A DNA stretch of 64,000 bases from an uncultured Nonlabens sp. (GTDB lineage Bacteria > Bacteroidota > Bacteroidia > Flavobacteriales > Flavobacteriaceae), in assembly GCF_947495285.1 (NCBI RefSeq), contig NZ_CANLXZ010000001.1, positions 62,001-126,000 of the forward strand. The letters run 5' to 3'. Below the pieces are notes generated by a model, which worked only from the letters and a program-made list of their open reading frames with translations, was not told the origin of the DNA and did not search any database. Below are positions 51,597-60,639 of this stretch, piece after piece. The position numbers and the translations under genes are program-made. Within the stretch, counting starts at the first letter, position 1. Each line of letters begins with the position of its first letter.

Positions 51597-52982
51597 TTAT
51601 CTTTTAAGTGCAGTGAAATGCTTGTAGAAATGAGGTATAGTCTCGATTCCTTTTAAGTAATTCCATATTCCAAAATGCTCGTTAGGAGAGTGAATAGCGT
51701 CACTATCCAGGCCGAATCCCATTAAAATGGATTTAGAGTTCAACTCTTTTTCAAATAGGGCTACGATAGGAATGGACCCACCACTGCGTTGTGGAATAGG
51801 AGTCTTACCAAAAGTGTCTTTATAAGCGGCGCTAGCTGCGCGATATCCCAAAGAGTCTATAGGAGTTACATAAGCAGTACCGCCATGATGAGGTGTTACT
51901 TTTACTTTTATACCTGCTGGAGCGATGCTTTCAAAATGTTTTTTGAAAAGATCTGTAATTTCATGCCAGTCTTGATCTGGTACTAAGCGCATAGAGATTT
52001 TTGCATAGGCTTTACTTGCAATTACAGTTTTAGCTCCTTCACCAGTATATCCACCCCAAATACCGTTTACATCTAGTGTAGGTCTTATGCTGTTGCGCTC
52101 ATTAGTGGTATATCCTTTCTCACCATGTTCTTGTGCGATGTCTAGGGCTTTATTGTAAGCTTCTTGAGAAAATGGAGCTTTGGCCATTTGTGCACGCTCC
52201 TCTGCGCTTAGTTCTTTTACTTTGTCATAGAATCCAGGAATGGTGATGCGGTTATCCTCATCTTGTAATTGCGAGATCATGTCACAAAGAATGTTGATAG
52301 GGTTTGCTACGGCACCTCCATAAAGTCCAGAGTGTAGGTCGCGATTAGGTCCTGTAACCTCTACTTCTACGTAGCTTAAGCCGCGCAGTCCTGTTGTAAT
52401 ACTAGGTACGTCTTTTGCTATCATGCCAGTGTCTGAAATTAAGATCACATCATTTGCAAGTTTCTCTCTGTTGCGTTCTAAGAACCAGCCTAGGGACTCG
52501 CTACCTACTTCTTCTTCACCTTCTATCATAAATTTAACGTTACATGGGAGCTCATTATTTGCTGTCATGTATTCCATAGCCTTGACGTGCATGTACATTT
52601 GTCCCTTATCGTCGCAAGCACCGCGGGCAAAAATAGCTCCTTCTGGATGTAGATCTGTTTTTTTAATTACAGGTTCAAATGGTGGGCTATCCCATAGATT
52701 GATAGGATCTGGCGGTTGCACGTCGTAATGACCGTAGACTAATACTGTAGGAAGGTTAGGATCTACTATTTTCTCTCCATAAACTATAGGGTAGCCTGGA
52801 GTTTCACAAATTTCTACTTTGTCACAACCTGCTTCTAGAAGAGCGTTTTTTATCACCTCGCTAGTTTTTATTACATCATCTTTATATGCAGGGTCTGCAC
52901 TTATAGATGGGATTTTAAGTAATTCTATAAGCTCATTTATAAAGCGATCTTTATGTTTATCAACGTATGATTTGGTATCCAT
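51597..52982 (-). CDS. M20 family dipeptidase
   Basis: A cytoplasmic zinc dipeptidase of the carnosinase-like M20 group, 461 residues. Zinc and catalytic residues are in YGHYDVQPP (His/Asp), GACDDKGQ (bridging Asp), EGEEEVGSESL (catalytic Glu and Glu ligand), SDTGM and the final HSPNEHFGI. The dimerisation domain carries LRGLSYVEVEVTGPNRDLHS, GLYGGAV. No signal peptide. Single gene between a terminator and tRNA-Leu. Confidence 0.95.
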   Translation of the reverse strand: MDTKSYVDKHKDRFINELIELLKIPSISADPAYKDDVIKTSEVIKNALLEAGCDKVEICETPGYPIVYGEKIVDPNLPTVLVYGHYDVQPPDPINLWDSPPFEPVIKKTDLHPEGAIFARGACDDKGQMYMHVKAMEYMTANNELPCNVKFMIEGEEEVGSESLGWFLERNREKLANDVILISDTGMIAKDVPSITTGLRGLSYVEVEVTGPNRDLHSGLYGGAVANPINILCDMISQLQDEDNRITIPGFYDKVKELSAEERAQMAKAPFSQEAYNKALDIAQEHGEKGYTTNERNSIRPTLDVNGIWGGYTGEGAKTVIASKAYAKISMRLVPDQDWHEITDLFKKHFESIAPAGIKVKVTPHHGGTAYVTPIDSLGYRAASAAYKDTFGKTPIPQRSGGSIPIVALFEKELNSKSILMGFGLDSDAIHSPNEHFGIWNYLKGIETIPHFYKHFTALKR

Positions 52983-53039
52983 TTTCTATTGTGTTTGAGG
53001 TAAAGATAAGAAAGGTTGAAAATTTTTTCAATAAAGAAT

Positions 53040-53068
53040 TTGTAATTGTTAAAAAGAGTGTATATTTG
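53040..53068 (+). promoter_or_regulatory. Promoter of tRNA-Leu
   Basis: TTG (53040-53042), 18 bp, TATATTTG (53061-53068), 25 bp before the tRNA; a textbook Bacteroidota vegetative promoter. Confidence 0.82.
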
Positions 53069-53093
53069 CCGTCCCAAATAGGGACACCAGTAA

Positions 53094-53175
53094 GCGGATG
53101 TGATGGAACTGGTAGACATGCTAGACTTAGGATCTAGTGCTTCACGGCGTGCAGGTTCGATTCCTGTCATCCGCA
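53094..53175 (+). tRNA. tRNA-Leu, anticodon TAG
   Basis: 82 nt. Acceptor GCGGATG/CATCCGC with discriminator A. Anticodon stem CTAGA/TCTAG encloses CTTAGGA, so the anticodon is TAG. It has a long class II variable arm (TGCTTCACGGCGTGC region) and a GGTTCGATTCC T-arm. The CCA is not encoded (ACA follows). Confidence 0.97.
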
Positions 53176-53182
53176 CAAAAGA

Positions 53183-53212
53183 AAAGCTCTTCAGTTATGA
53201 GGAGCTTTTTTT
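53183..53212 (+). terminator. Terminator of tRNA-Leu
   Basis: AAAGCTC and GAGCTTT arms around TTCAGTTATGAG, then T-rich; about 10 bp after the tRNA. Confidence 0.8.
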
Positions 53213-53313
53213 ATTTATAGCTATTTATAAAACATTGAGTTAGTGCCGTTATGTATGGAACTCTAATTATTTATGGCTAGCGTGTGTTTTACTTTTATTT
53301 AAAAATAGGGCAT

Positions 53314-53338
53314 AAAAAAACCGCTATAAAGCGGTTTT
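53314..53338 (-). terminator. Terminator of the LEA-like lipoprotein gene
   Basis: Stem AAAACCGC/GCGGTTTT (53317-53324/53331-53338) with A-run on one side and T-run on the other, so it may work both ways. Confidence 0.88.
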
Positions 53339-53359
53339 TAAAATATGAATGACTGGTTT

Positions 53360-53788
53360 TTAGTTACCGTTCATCTTATCTTTTAAGCTGTTAGTAGCTT
53401 TGTCAGTTGCGTCTTTAGCTTTGGCAGCAGCATCATCTACCGCTTTTCCAGCTTTGTCCATACCTTCTTGTGCAGCTCCTTTTACAGTTTCTCCAGCTTC
53501 ATTAACGCCTTCTTTTACTGCTTCCATACCGTTGTTAGCTCCTTCTTTAACAGCATCGATACCGTCGTTTGCAGCGCCTTTAACAGCCTCTCCAGCCTCG
53601 TTTACGCCTTCTTTTACTGAATTCATTCCGTCAGCGGCAGCATCTTTCATATCTCCTGCTGCGTCTTTCATAGAATCGCCTGCCTCTTCCATTCCAGCTT
53701 TTGCGTCATCCATTCCTTTTTCTACTTCTCTACAGCTTACTGTTAAGATTAATCCTAAAGCTACTGCTCCTAAAAATACTTTTTTCAT
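53360..53788 (-). CDS. LEA-like amphipathic-repeat lipoprotein
   Basis: A 142-residue lipoprotein (GLILTVSC lipobox at 19). The rest is a run of 11-residue amphipathic helical repeats rich in Ala, Gly, Asp, Glu and Lys, such as GMNSVKEGVNEAGEAVKGAA and GMEAVKEGVNEAGETVKGAA, as in LEA/apolipoprotein-like stress proteins. It lacks any catalytic motif. Probably an unfolded or membrane-bound helical protein protecting the envelope under desiccation, salt or freezing; that role is inferred. The nearly identical blocks show internal duplication. Confidence 0.8.
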   Translation of the reverse strand: MKKVFLGAVALGLILTVSCREVEKGMDDAKAGMEEAGDSMKDAAGDMKDAAADGMNSVKEGVNEAGEAVKGAANDGIDAVKEGANNGMEAVKEGVNEAGETVKGAAQEGMDKAGKAVDDAAAKAKDATDKATNSLKDKMNGN

Positions 53789-53924
53789 GGTTATGTTCTT
53801 TATATGTTATACAAATTTACATATTTATGGAGCTTCTTAAATTTTGTTCTTACAATTAGGTAAATAGTCGTTTAAAATCATATTAATCAGCCCAAATACA
53901 TAAAAACAAGGTATTATTTGTTAG

Positions 53925-55007
53925 TTAATTGCGTCTTATTACTTTTCTTAATTGTGTATATATAAATTGGTTAGTTTTAATTCTGTATAGGGATAGTGCG
54001 CAAACCGTGGTAACAAATATAATTGCACCTACTCCAGCTTGATATGGGTTGAGGTTTTTACCTATAATCTGATGTAGGCCTACGCCCGTTAGGCTTCCGT
54101 AAATAATAACGAAATGTATGACGTATATAGAAAGGGTTTTTTGTCCTATTTTGAGTATTAATGACTGTTTGATGTATTGTTCGCAATAATAAAATATTCC
54201 TAATAAAATAAGAACGTTACCTAATCTAGTAAATAGATAGTTGTAATAGGCAACTTCCTTAAATAGTAGGATGTTTGATTGTAAATATATCCAATTGAAA
54301 AAGTGAGAAGAGTACCATATTAATAGGGCGCCTATTATTAATAAGCTGGTGACTAGTATGGTTTTAAACTTAGCTTTTTCTAAGAATCCGTAAAATAAGG
54401 TCGCTATAAAAGCACCATATGCCATGTACCCAAACCAGGGAATTATTGTGAATACCGAGCCATTTGTTTTAGTGAGGTAGTTTGCGATAAATAATGGAAG
54501 TTGTGAAACGTCTAATGATCTGTACAATGGCTCGCAGAGAAATATCGTTGTACCTAGGCTGATCATGATTATTGAAAACATGGCAGACTTCTTAAAAGTA
54601 GCCATATATATAAGTATGGTAAGTAATATGGATAGTCCTATGCACTGCAGTACGTCTACAATTAAAAAGTAGTCTTTAAAAACACCTTGAGCCCATTCAA
54701 AAACTGGAGCTCTTAATGCATACCCTATAGATATGAGCATGACGCCCCTGACAGCTCCTTTCTTAATGCGCGTGTTGCTCGTTGCGTTTTTTTTGGACTT
54801 CATTAATAAGTAAGTAAAAATGATTCCAGAAATGGTAAAGAAAGTGGGCGCTGTAATACCTCTGAAGTATTTCCAGATTTGAAAAACTATATGGTCTTCG
54901 TCTCTGTATTCTATAGCGAGTAGTGTGTCTATAAAATGACCTTGCAGCATCATTATGATAGCAAATGCTCTAACGGCATCAATGAAAAATAAACGATTAG
55001 CTTTCAA
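53925..55007 (-). CDS. DUF1624/HGSNAT-like membrane acyltransferase
   Basis: A 360-residue inner-membrane protein with about ten helices. N-terminal RLFFIDAVRAFAIIMMLQGH is the DUF1624/heparan-acetyltransferase-like signature with the conserved Asp, Arg and His; GITAPTFFTISGIIFTYLL and a KIGQKTLSIYVIHFVIIYGS end segment follow. It probably moves acyl groups across the membrane to a glycan or lipid, but substrate is unknown. A single gene. Confidence 0.82.
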   Translation of the reverse strand: MKANRLFFIDAVRAFAIIMMLQGHFIDTLLAIEYRDEDHIVFQIWKYFRGITAPTFFTISGIIFTYLLMKSKKNATSNTRIKKGAVRGVMLISIGYALRAPVFEWAQGVFKDYFLIVDVLQCIGLSILLTILIYMATFKKSAMFSIIMISLGTTIFLCEPLYRSLDVSQLPLFIANYLTKTNGSVFTIIPWFGYMAYGAFIATLFYGFLEKAKFKTILVTSLLIIGALLIWYSSHFFNWIYLQSNILLFKEVAYYNYLFTRLGNVLILLGIFYYCEQYIKQSLILKIGQKTLSIYVIHFVIIYGSLTGVGLHQIIGKNLNPYQAGVGAIIFVTTVCALSLYRIKTNQFIYTQLRKVIRRN

Positions 55008-55120
55008 GCGGGATTAATTAGTTTAACAAAACTACAGTATTATTCTAATAAGATGAATTTGCGGAAAAATTATAATATTTGAATTATCCACAGCGCGCTG
55101 TAAATCTCCAGTTTCTATAA

Positions 55121-55151
55121 AACAAAAAAGCCTCTCCGTTTGGAAAAGCTT
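55121..55151 (-). terminator. Terminator of tRNA-Asp
   Basis: On the minus strand AAGCTTTTCC, loop AAAC, GGAGAGGCTT (with G-U pairs), then TTTTTGTTTT. Confidence 0.78.
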
Positions 55152-55236
55152 CTCAAAAAGTAATCTGTGATTACCTTCAAAGTCCTCAATTGTATCTGAG
55201 GACACACAACTTGAATTGCATACTTAAAAAGTAATG

Positions 55237-55310
55237 CGGTCTGGACGGGATTCGAACCCGCGACCCCATGCGTGACAGGCATGTATTCTAACCAGCTGAA
55301 CTACCAGACC
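55237..55310 (-). tRNA. tRNA-Asp, anticodon GTC
   Basis: 74 nt on the minus strand. Acceptor GGTCTGG/CCAGACC with discriminator G. The anticodon arm ATGCCTGTCACGCAT gives loop CTGTCAC and anticodon GTC. T-arm CGGGTTCGAATCCCG. CCA is not encoded. Confidence 0.97.
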
Positions 55311-55355
55311 GTGTTCTAAAGAACGTTGCTAACTCGTTTACTGCGTTAGCGGTTG

Positions 55356-55385
55356 CAAATATACGACTGTTTTATTAACTGGCAA
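55356..55385 (-). promoter_or_regulatory. Promoter of tRNA-Asp
   Basis: On the minus strand TTG (55385-55383), 19 bp, TATATTTG (55363-55356), about 45 bp before the tRNA 5' end; same -7 box as the tRNA-Leu promoter. Confidence 0.8.
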
Positions 55386-55547
55386 GACTTTTTTAAAAAT
55401 AATTTTAAAAATAATTAAAAAACAGTGCTGGATATATGAAATTGTCTTCCTAATGCTTAGTTAAATCACTTAAAATCAAATAGAAGAAGTTTTTTGTTTA
55501 ATTTGATTAAAAAGATGAAATTTTTAATCAAATTATGTCTGGTTACA

Positions 55548-55582
55548 TTGATAATAAATAAAGGTGTAAATAATTATCTTTG
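55548..55582 (+). promoter_or_regulatory. Promoter with near-leaderless start
   Basis: TATCTTTG (55575-55582) lies only 4 bp before the ATG at 55587; a TTG at 55548-55550 is 24 bp upstream. Transcription from it would start at or inside the first codons. Confidence 0.5.
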
Positions 55583-55586
55583 AATT

Positions 55587-56390
55587 ATGATAAAACTTTT
55601 TGCAACAGACATAGATGGTACTTTATTAAATGATAAAAGATACCTGTCAGATAGAACAATTGCTTCTCTTGAGAAATTAGACATGCCCAAAATCCTTATT
55701 TCGGCAAGAATGCCACAGGCTATGGTTTATCTTCAAGAGGCTTTGTGTATAGTGAATTCTCCTATGATATGTTATAACGGTGCTCTTGTACTACATGAGG
55801 AAGAGGTGTTATATGAATTGAGTATTCCGTTTAATGAAATAAAAGCATTATCTCAAATAGCTCAAGAAAATGGGCTTCATGTTTCTCTTTATAGAAAAGA
55901 GGAGTGGTTTGTACCTTCTATGGATAAGTGGTCTGAGAGAGAAATTCATAATACTAGAGTGCAGCCTACGGTGCAGGATGTTTCTGTTACTTTGGAATAT
56001 TTAGAAAAGACCCAAGATAAAGGTGGTGCGCACAAGATTATGTTTATGGGCGATAGAGATGGTATTGATTCCGCTTTCGCGAAAGCGGAACAGAAAATAG
56101 GGCCTAGTGTACGACTTTATAGATCTAAAAGTACTTATATCGAAATCACGCCTAGTGGAACATCTAAAGAAGTAGCCCTAAGAAAGCTGTTGGATTTTAG
56201 ATTTTCTGATATAGGAATGGAAAATGTTGTCGCTTTTGGTGATAATTACAATGACGAAGATATGCTAGGTGCTGTAGGTTATGGTGTAGCAGTAGAGAAT
56301 GCAAGAGATGTGGTTAAAAAGGCGGCAAAATATTCTACAGTACATCATGCAGAGGATGGTGTTGCTCTATGGTTAGAACAAAACGCATAA
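55587..56390 (+). CDS. Cof-type HAD-IIB hydrolase
   Basis: A 267-residue cytoplasmic phosphatase of the Cof/YidA type: FATDIDGTLLND (nucleophile Asp near 7-9), ISARMPQAM, a C2B cap, EITPSGTSKEVALRKLL (Lys) and AFGDNYNDEDML. Probably dephosphorylates sugar phosphates or flavin/pyridoxal phosphates. Length typical. The perfect palindrome at 56072 encodes AFAKAEQ in the cap domain. Confidence 0.95.
   Translation: MIKLFATDIDGTLLNDKRYLSDRTIASLEKLDMPKILISARMPQAMVYLQEALCIVNSPMICYNGALVLHEEEVLYELSIPFNEIKALSQIAQENGLHVSLYRKEEWFVPSMDKWSEREIHNTRVQPTVQDVSVTLEYLEKTQDKGGAHKIMFMGDRDGIDSAFAKAEQKIGPSVRLYRSKSTYIEITPSGTSKEVALRKLLDFRFSDIGMENVVAFGDNYNDEDMLGAVGYGVAVENARDVVKKAAKYSTVHHAEDGVALWLEQNA
56072..56087. repeat. 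16-bp palindrome, in frame, longest form
   Basis: Perfect CGCTTTCGCGAAAGCG read as Ala-Phe-Ala-Lys-Ala. Symmetry continues for three more bases each side (TTC/GAA; 56069-56090). Confidence 0.96.
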
Positions 56391-56394
56391 AAAA

Positions 56395-56426
56395 AAAGGC
56401 AGCCCTAATAATTAGGAACTGCCTTC
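56395..56426. terminator. Bidirectional terminator
   Basis: AAGGCAG and CTGCCTT arms around a CCTAATAATTAGG inner stem, A-run to the left; shared by convergent genes at 55587 and 56446. Confidence 0.8.
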
Positions 56427-56445
56427 TTCATGAATGATTAGATTA

Positions 56446-56946
56446 TTATTCTATAACCATAATGTCTTGTGTATCTAATCCTACAGCGTTCATAACTGCG
56501 TCATAGTTGTTTATATCTAAGTCTGAGCTAAAATCTGCGACAGGAATTCTAACGATTCTAAAGATCTTCCCTAAAAGTTCCTGATTTGGTAAAAAGTCTA
56601 AATCACTTAAAACGGGAGAGTCTAAAAGTATCGTGGTGCTCGTTGAGGTAGCTGAATAATTGTATTGATACTCAAAATTAGCAGCATAGAAAACTTGTGG
56701 TAATAGTACCCAGGTGTCTGGTTGCTCATTTTGTAATAGATAAACGAGTGTCATATCATTTTCAAACTGGTCAATACTATTAGGCGTTTGGATCACTACT
56801 TCATAATTATTAGCAGCAGTAAAGTTAACTGGTCGTGTTTCAAAAGACTGTGCGATAGTATCAGTGTCTGTGTCAATAAAATCGTCGTTACTGTTGCATG
56901 AGGTTAATGTAATAGCGAGAGCAAAAAGTAGTGTGATATATTTCAT
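56446..56946 (-). CDS. Lipoprotein of unknown function
   Basis: 166 residues with a lipobox (MKYITLLFALAITLTSC). After an acidic linker (NSNDDFIDTDTDT) comes a beta-rich domain (ANNYEVVIQTPNSIDQFEND, MTLVYLLQNEQPDTWVLLPQ). No catalytic motif or family recognised; small exported beta-sandwich lipoproteins of this kind are common in Flavobacteriaceae. Single gene. Confidence 0.75.
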   Translation of the reverse strand: MKYITLLFALAITLTSCNSNDDFIDTDTDTIAQSFETRPVNFTAANNYEVVIQTPNSIDQFENDMTLVYLLQNEQPDTWVLLPQVFYAANFEYQYNYSATSTSTTILLDSPVLSDLDFLPNQELLGKIFRIVRIPVADFSSDLDINNYDAVMNAVGLDTQDIMVIE

Positions 56947-57059
56947 AATAAGTAGTTTAAATTTTAGTGTTCAATAAGTGTGCCTAAATTTAGAACATGA
57001 GAAACTATTTACTCGTTATTTAATGATTAATCTGTGTTAAAATGCAGGGGTAACTAACA

Positions 57060-58105
57060 GTCGCAGATAGTTAACTATCGATAGAAGATAATGCTATCTA
57101 TATTTATACAACTAGCGATGACGGTTATTTTAAACTTGCTAGAGTCTACAGGCAGTTAGGTTACGTGCATAGCGCGTTATCCAGTTATCAAGAAGGTTTT
57201 AAAAAGGATAGTGTGAGTTTGCGACCTCGATTTGAGTATGCTCGTCTTTCTTTGGGAAATAATGATCCTGCTACTGCTTTTGATGTTTTCGATAAATTAA
57301 TAGTTAAATTTCCTGAGAATGCTACGTACCGTTATTATATGGTACGACTTATAATGATTTGGGCAGGGAGGAGGATGCTGTGTCCTCTTTTGCGTAAGCG
57401 GTATTATTACATACTTCTTACAGAGCGGCTAGAATAGAGTTAGTAAAAATTCTTATTAAAAAAAAGGATGTTTAATAATGCTATTCTTAATGCAAAAAAG
57501 CGTCATGCTTTATATGAGAACGATTTGAAACTCAATAGCTTTATTGCTCAAGCTTATCTAGGTGTAAGGGATATGTCATGGTGGTTGAGCATTTTGCGTT
57601 GCTTTTTTAAATTAGGACATGATACCGATTATAACCGTAAGAATCTTGCCTGGTCTTATCTTAATGACAGTCAGTGGCAGAGAGCTGTGGATAATTATAT
57701 AATACATAAAGAGATTTATCAAGATGGCAATTCTCTTGTGTACTTTAATATGTCTGGGTCTTATCTTAAATTAGGTAAATGAGACCTAGCGCAGCAATAT
57801 GTAGAAAGCTCTAATGCTTTTAAAACGGTAGAATTACATCAAGTATTTTGCAACTTGTAACTATTTATGTGAAAAATGGAGATTATAAAAACGCATTTTA
57901 TGCTACTAAAACAGCTAAGAAAGAGAAGTTTTAAAACGATTTTATAGGTTATCAATATGTTCTAGCTGCTTATCAATTCTATGCAGATAAATCATAGAAG
58001 TTAGAGTTTTACGAGGAGTCTGTATCCTAATATTTTTTTGTGGAATCTTGAGAAGTGCGTAGGAAGGATTTGCGTAAAGAGGTCTTTCTAGTTGCTAAAA
58101 AATAG
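57060..58105 (+). pseudogene. Broken TPR-repeat protein gene
   Basis: TPR-like sequence is spread over several frames. It begins DGYFKLARVYRQLGYVHSAL, SSYQEGFKKDSVSLRPRFEY (about 57119-57330). After YRYYMV a shift of frame gives GTTYNDLGREEDAVSSFA, then a stop, then AARIELVKILIKKKDV. The last large frame starts FNNAILNAKKRHALYENDLK (57471) and runs to a TGA at 57780, with DLAQQYVESSNAFKTVELHQ after it and further breaks. At least two frameshifts and three stops show decay. The original was a tetratricopeptide protein of about 340 residues. Confidence 0.85.
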
Positions 58106-58125
58106 AAAGGTTGTAAATTAGCTCT

Positions 58126-58614
58126 ATGAATAAAGCGTGTTTTCTATCAATAGTACTTTTTTTGAGTATTTGTGTTTCTTGTTTATCTGAGGATTATAAG
58201 GAGGAGCGAGCGCATGATATGGCTAGAATAGAAATGCAAAGTATCGATATGGATTCTGTAGATCGTTACCCTGTGTTTGATAATTGTGACGAGATGCTCA
58301 CCACGTCAGATTGTTTTTATAAGACTTTATTCAATGTTATAGATCAAAAATTGAGAAAAGACTATATAGCTATACAACTAGAGCAAAAGGATAGCGTATA
58401 TGCCTCTATAAGCGTTGATAACAAGGGTGTGATAGAGTATGATGGTATTTTTAAATGTGCTCGTTCTATAGATAAGGATCGACTCGATTCTATACTAAAA
58501 GATCGATTAGCAGATTTTCCAGTTATAAAGAGTGCCGTAAAACGATCGATACCAGTATCTACGACTTATAGATTACCTATTGTTTTTATTCCTGTAGACT
58601 CTCTAGAGAATTAA
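58126..58614 (+). CDS. Lipoprotein of unknown function
   Basis: 162 residues, lipobox near residue 19 (LFLSICVSC). The mature part has YPVFDNCDEMLTTSDCFYKT, and a beta-alpha-beta pattern (SVYASISVDNKGVIEYDGIF, LPIVFIPVDS) that recalls the TonB C-terminal-like fold found in many Bacteroidota lipoproteins. It lies just after the TPR pseudogene and ends overlapping the convergent glycosyltransferase by 29 bp. Intact. Confidence 0.72.
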   Translation: MNKACFLSIVLFLSICVSCLSEDYKEERAHDMARIEMQSIDMDSVDRYPVFDNCDEMLTTSDCFYKTLFNVIDQKLRKDYIAIQLEQKDSVYASISVDNKGVIEYDGIFKCARSIDKDRLDSILKDRLADFPVIKSAVKRSIPVSTTYRLPIVFIPVDSLEN

Positions 58615-59728
58615 TTTTTCTACCTTGCCACTGTGGTTTTGATAGACTTTTAAGTGCAATTAAAATTACTATAAATGGGTATGTGATAAAGTTAACTATG
58701 ACAAATTTCCATTTTACATTTTTAAATATTTGATCTCCTATTGATAGTACAGTGAAGTCTGTAAATACTTTTACAAGAACCAGACTTAGAAACATCTTAT
58801 CTGTGATTAATGAAAAATGCCATAATATAGGGCTAGAAATAAATAATAAGCTCATGGTTAAAACCTGAAAACTTACTAGTTTGTTAAGTCTACTATTAGT
58901 CTCGCTACCTTTTTGAGCCCAGCGTGCGCGTTGCGCTATTATGTCTATTAAATTGTTTTTAGGTTGTGTGATTACAGTAGCATTTTGAGATTTTAGATAA
59001 TGACATTTTGTGACATCTTTACTGGCTAGTTTTTCTAATAAAAAAATATCGTCACCACTAGATATGTGATCATTGCCATGATATCCATTTACCTCATTAA
59101 AAGCATTTTTAGTAAAACTCATATTTGCACCGTTGCACATAAAAGGTTTATGGTAAGCAAAACCACCTATGGTAATTAATTGCAAGGCCATCATTTCTTG
59201 TCGTTGTAGGCTAGTTAATAAGTTGTTTTCTTGTTGCATTTGAACTGGCGCTGCGATAAAATGAGCGTTTTTATGCTGTTTATACTTTGTGTTATAGCTA
59301 GAAATCCATCTAGATGGTAAAATACAATCTGTGTCAGTTGTTATAATCAATTCGTTTGTGATATGATTTACTGCCTGAGTAATTCCATCTTTTTTTGCGC
59401 TGGCAGATTTTGGTTCTCTATCTAGTAATATAACAGTTAGTTTAGGATGGTCGTTTTTAAAAGAGTTTAAAATATGAGTGCTTTGATCTGTAGAACTGTC
59501 GTTGATAAAAATCCACTGTAATAGACTGTAGTCATATTCTTGATTCACTATAGATTCAAGTAATCTAGGCAGGTTGTTTTCTTCATTGCGGTAATTAATG
59601 ATAATGGAGAACGGTAATGGATCGCAGTCGGTAACCGATTTGGTTTCTGGATAGGTTAGTGCTTCTTTAGAAAGTAGTATAATCACCAGTGCATAGCCTA
59701 TCATTATTATGGAGAACAGCCAGGTCAT
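58586..59728 (-). CDS. Family 2 glycosyltransferase, membrane-anchored
   Basis: A 380-residue GT2 enzyme: one N-terminal helix, SIIINYRNEENNLPRLLESI, FINDSSTDQS, the DxD-like TTDTDC, SGDDIFLLEKL, and QRARWAQKGS (the QxxRW motif), followed by two or three C-terminal membrane helices. It transfers a sugar from NDP-sugar to a lipid or glycan at the inner membrane. Start overlaps the stop of the flippase-like gene by 4 bp, so the two are translated together and probably act together. Confidence 0.92.
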   Translation of the reverse strand: MTWLFSIIMIGYALVIILLSKEALTYPETKSVTDCDPLPFSIIINYRNEENNLPRLLESIVNQEYDYSLLQWIFINDSSTDQSTHILNSFKNDHPKLTVILLDREPKSASAKKDGITQAVNHITNELIITTDTDCILPSRWISSYNTKYKQHKNAHFIAAPVQMQQENNLLTSLQRQEMMALQLITIGGFAYHKPFMCNGANMSFTKNAFNEVNGYHGNDHISSGDDIFLLEKLASKDVTKCHYLKSQNATVITQPKNNLIDIIAQRARWAQKGSETNSRLNKLVSFQVLTMSLLFISSPILWHFSLITDKMFLSLVLVKVFTDFTVLSIGDQIFKNVKWKFVIVNFITYPFIVILIALKSLSKPQWQGRKINSLESLQE

Positions 59729-60639
59729 TCTATAGCGGTTTTTAGTTTGTGAAAAGGTAATAATAAACAGCCTAGAACAGTAGGTACGATGGTATTAGTA
59801 AACCAGATAAGAGTGGTAATTATAATTATGGTTTCTGAATCATGGAAAAATTCGTTAAAAACGTATGTGGCAACCGTCCATTTTACAGCTATATCAAACA
59901 ATTGAAATACGGGAATGATAGAAACAACGAGATAAAAGATGGTGATGTTTCTAGTCATGATTAAAAGGGAAGAGTCGTTATCTAGAAGCGCTAGTATAAT
60001 TAACCAATTGCTTGAAAAAATAAGATATCTTAATAAAGAATAAGATAATATAGACCACCACTTTGTGCTATCCATAGATCCTGAATCCCATTTCTTAAGT
60101 ATCCATATAGTTAGTATTACACCAAGTAGGCAAAGTACTGTAACTGTAAATAAAAGTAAGAATGCCGACTCTATGATGAGGTTTTTTTGTAAATAGAATA
60201 GCGTCCCTGTAATCCCTAAAATAGTAGTGATTATCATTTGCGACGTGTTACCAGCTAGTATTCTTGATAATATGCTTTTGCGTAGAGACTTTTTGAAATA
60301 TAGAGACTTGATCGCAAATTCTCCTGTTCTAAAAGGAGTTATAAAACTAGCTGCTTGTGCGGTGAGGTTTTGAGTCACGCTGTCGCGCAAGCGTAACAAA
60401 TAAAGGTCATTTATTAAGTATTGCCATTTTTTACTTTCTACCATCCAGCTAAGCATGCTTACTGCGATCATTAATGGTAATGTGTAAAATGGTAAAGTTT
60501 TAATGGTAGACCAAATAATGTCTGTGTTTATGGAGCGATCTTGCCATTGTGAATAAAGTGCATATGCGCAAATTACAACAATGATGAATTTGATCAATGG
60601 AGCGAGGAATTGCTTAGATTTGTGATGTGCGATAAACAT
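59725..60639 (-). CDS. LPG-synthase/flippase-like membrane protein (UPF0104 type)
   Basis: About 304 residues and seven to eight membrane helices, resembling the lysylphosphatidylglycerol synthase transmembrane region. FITPFRTGEFAIKSLYFKKS is its best landmark. I chose ATG at 60639 (MFIAHHKSKQF); 60657 is possible. Next to a GT2 it probably helps move or make a glycolipid. It overlaps head to head with ruvC at the start codons, so the two divergent promoters must lie within coding sequence. Confidence 0.85.
   Translation of the reverse strand: MFIAHHKSKQFLAPLIKFIIVVICAYALYSQWQDRSINTDIIWSTIKTLPFYTLPLMIAVSMLSWMVESKKWQYLINDLYLLRLRDSVTQNLTAQAASFITPFRTGEFAIKSLYFKKSLRKSILSRILAGNTSQMIITTILGITGTLFYLQKNLIIESAFLLLFTVTVLCLLGVILTIWILKKWDSGSMDSTKWWSILSYSLLRYLIFSSNWLIILALLDNDSSLLIMTRNITIFYLVVSIIPVFQLFDIAVKWTVATYVFNEFFHDSETIIIITTLIWFTNTIVPTVLGCLLLPFHKLKTAIE
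60378..60393. repeat. Degenerate palindrome copy
   Basis: CGCTGTCGCGCAAGCG in the flippase-like gene: two symmetric substitutions from the 16-bp palindrome, so the dyad is kept. Confidence 0.65.

Noticed and set aside
53400-53840. Long plus-strand open frame opposite the LEA-like lipoprotein
   Set aside because: A shadow of the repeated, Ala/Glu/Lys-rich minus-strand gene; no independent features.
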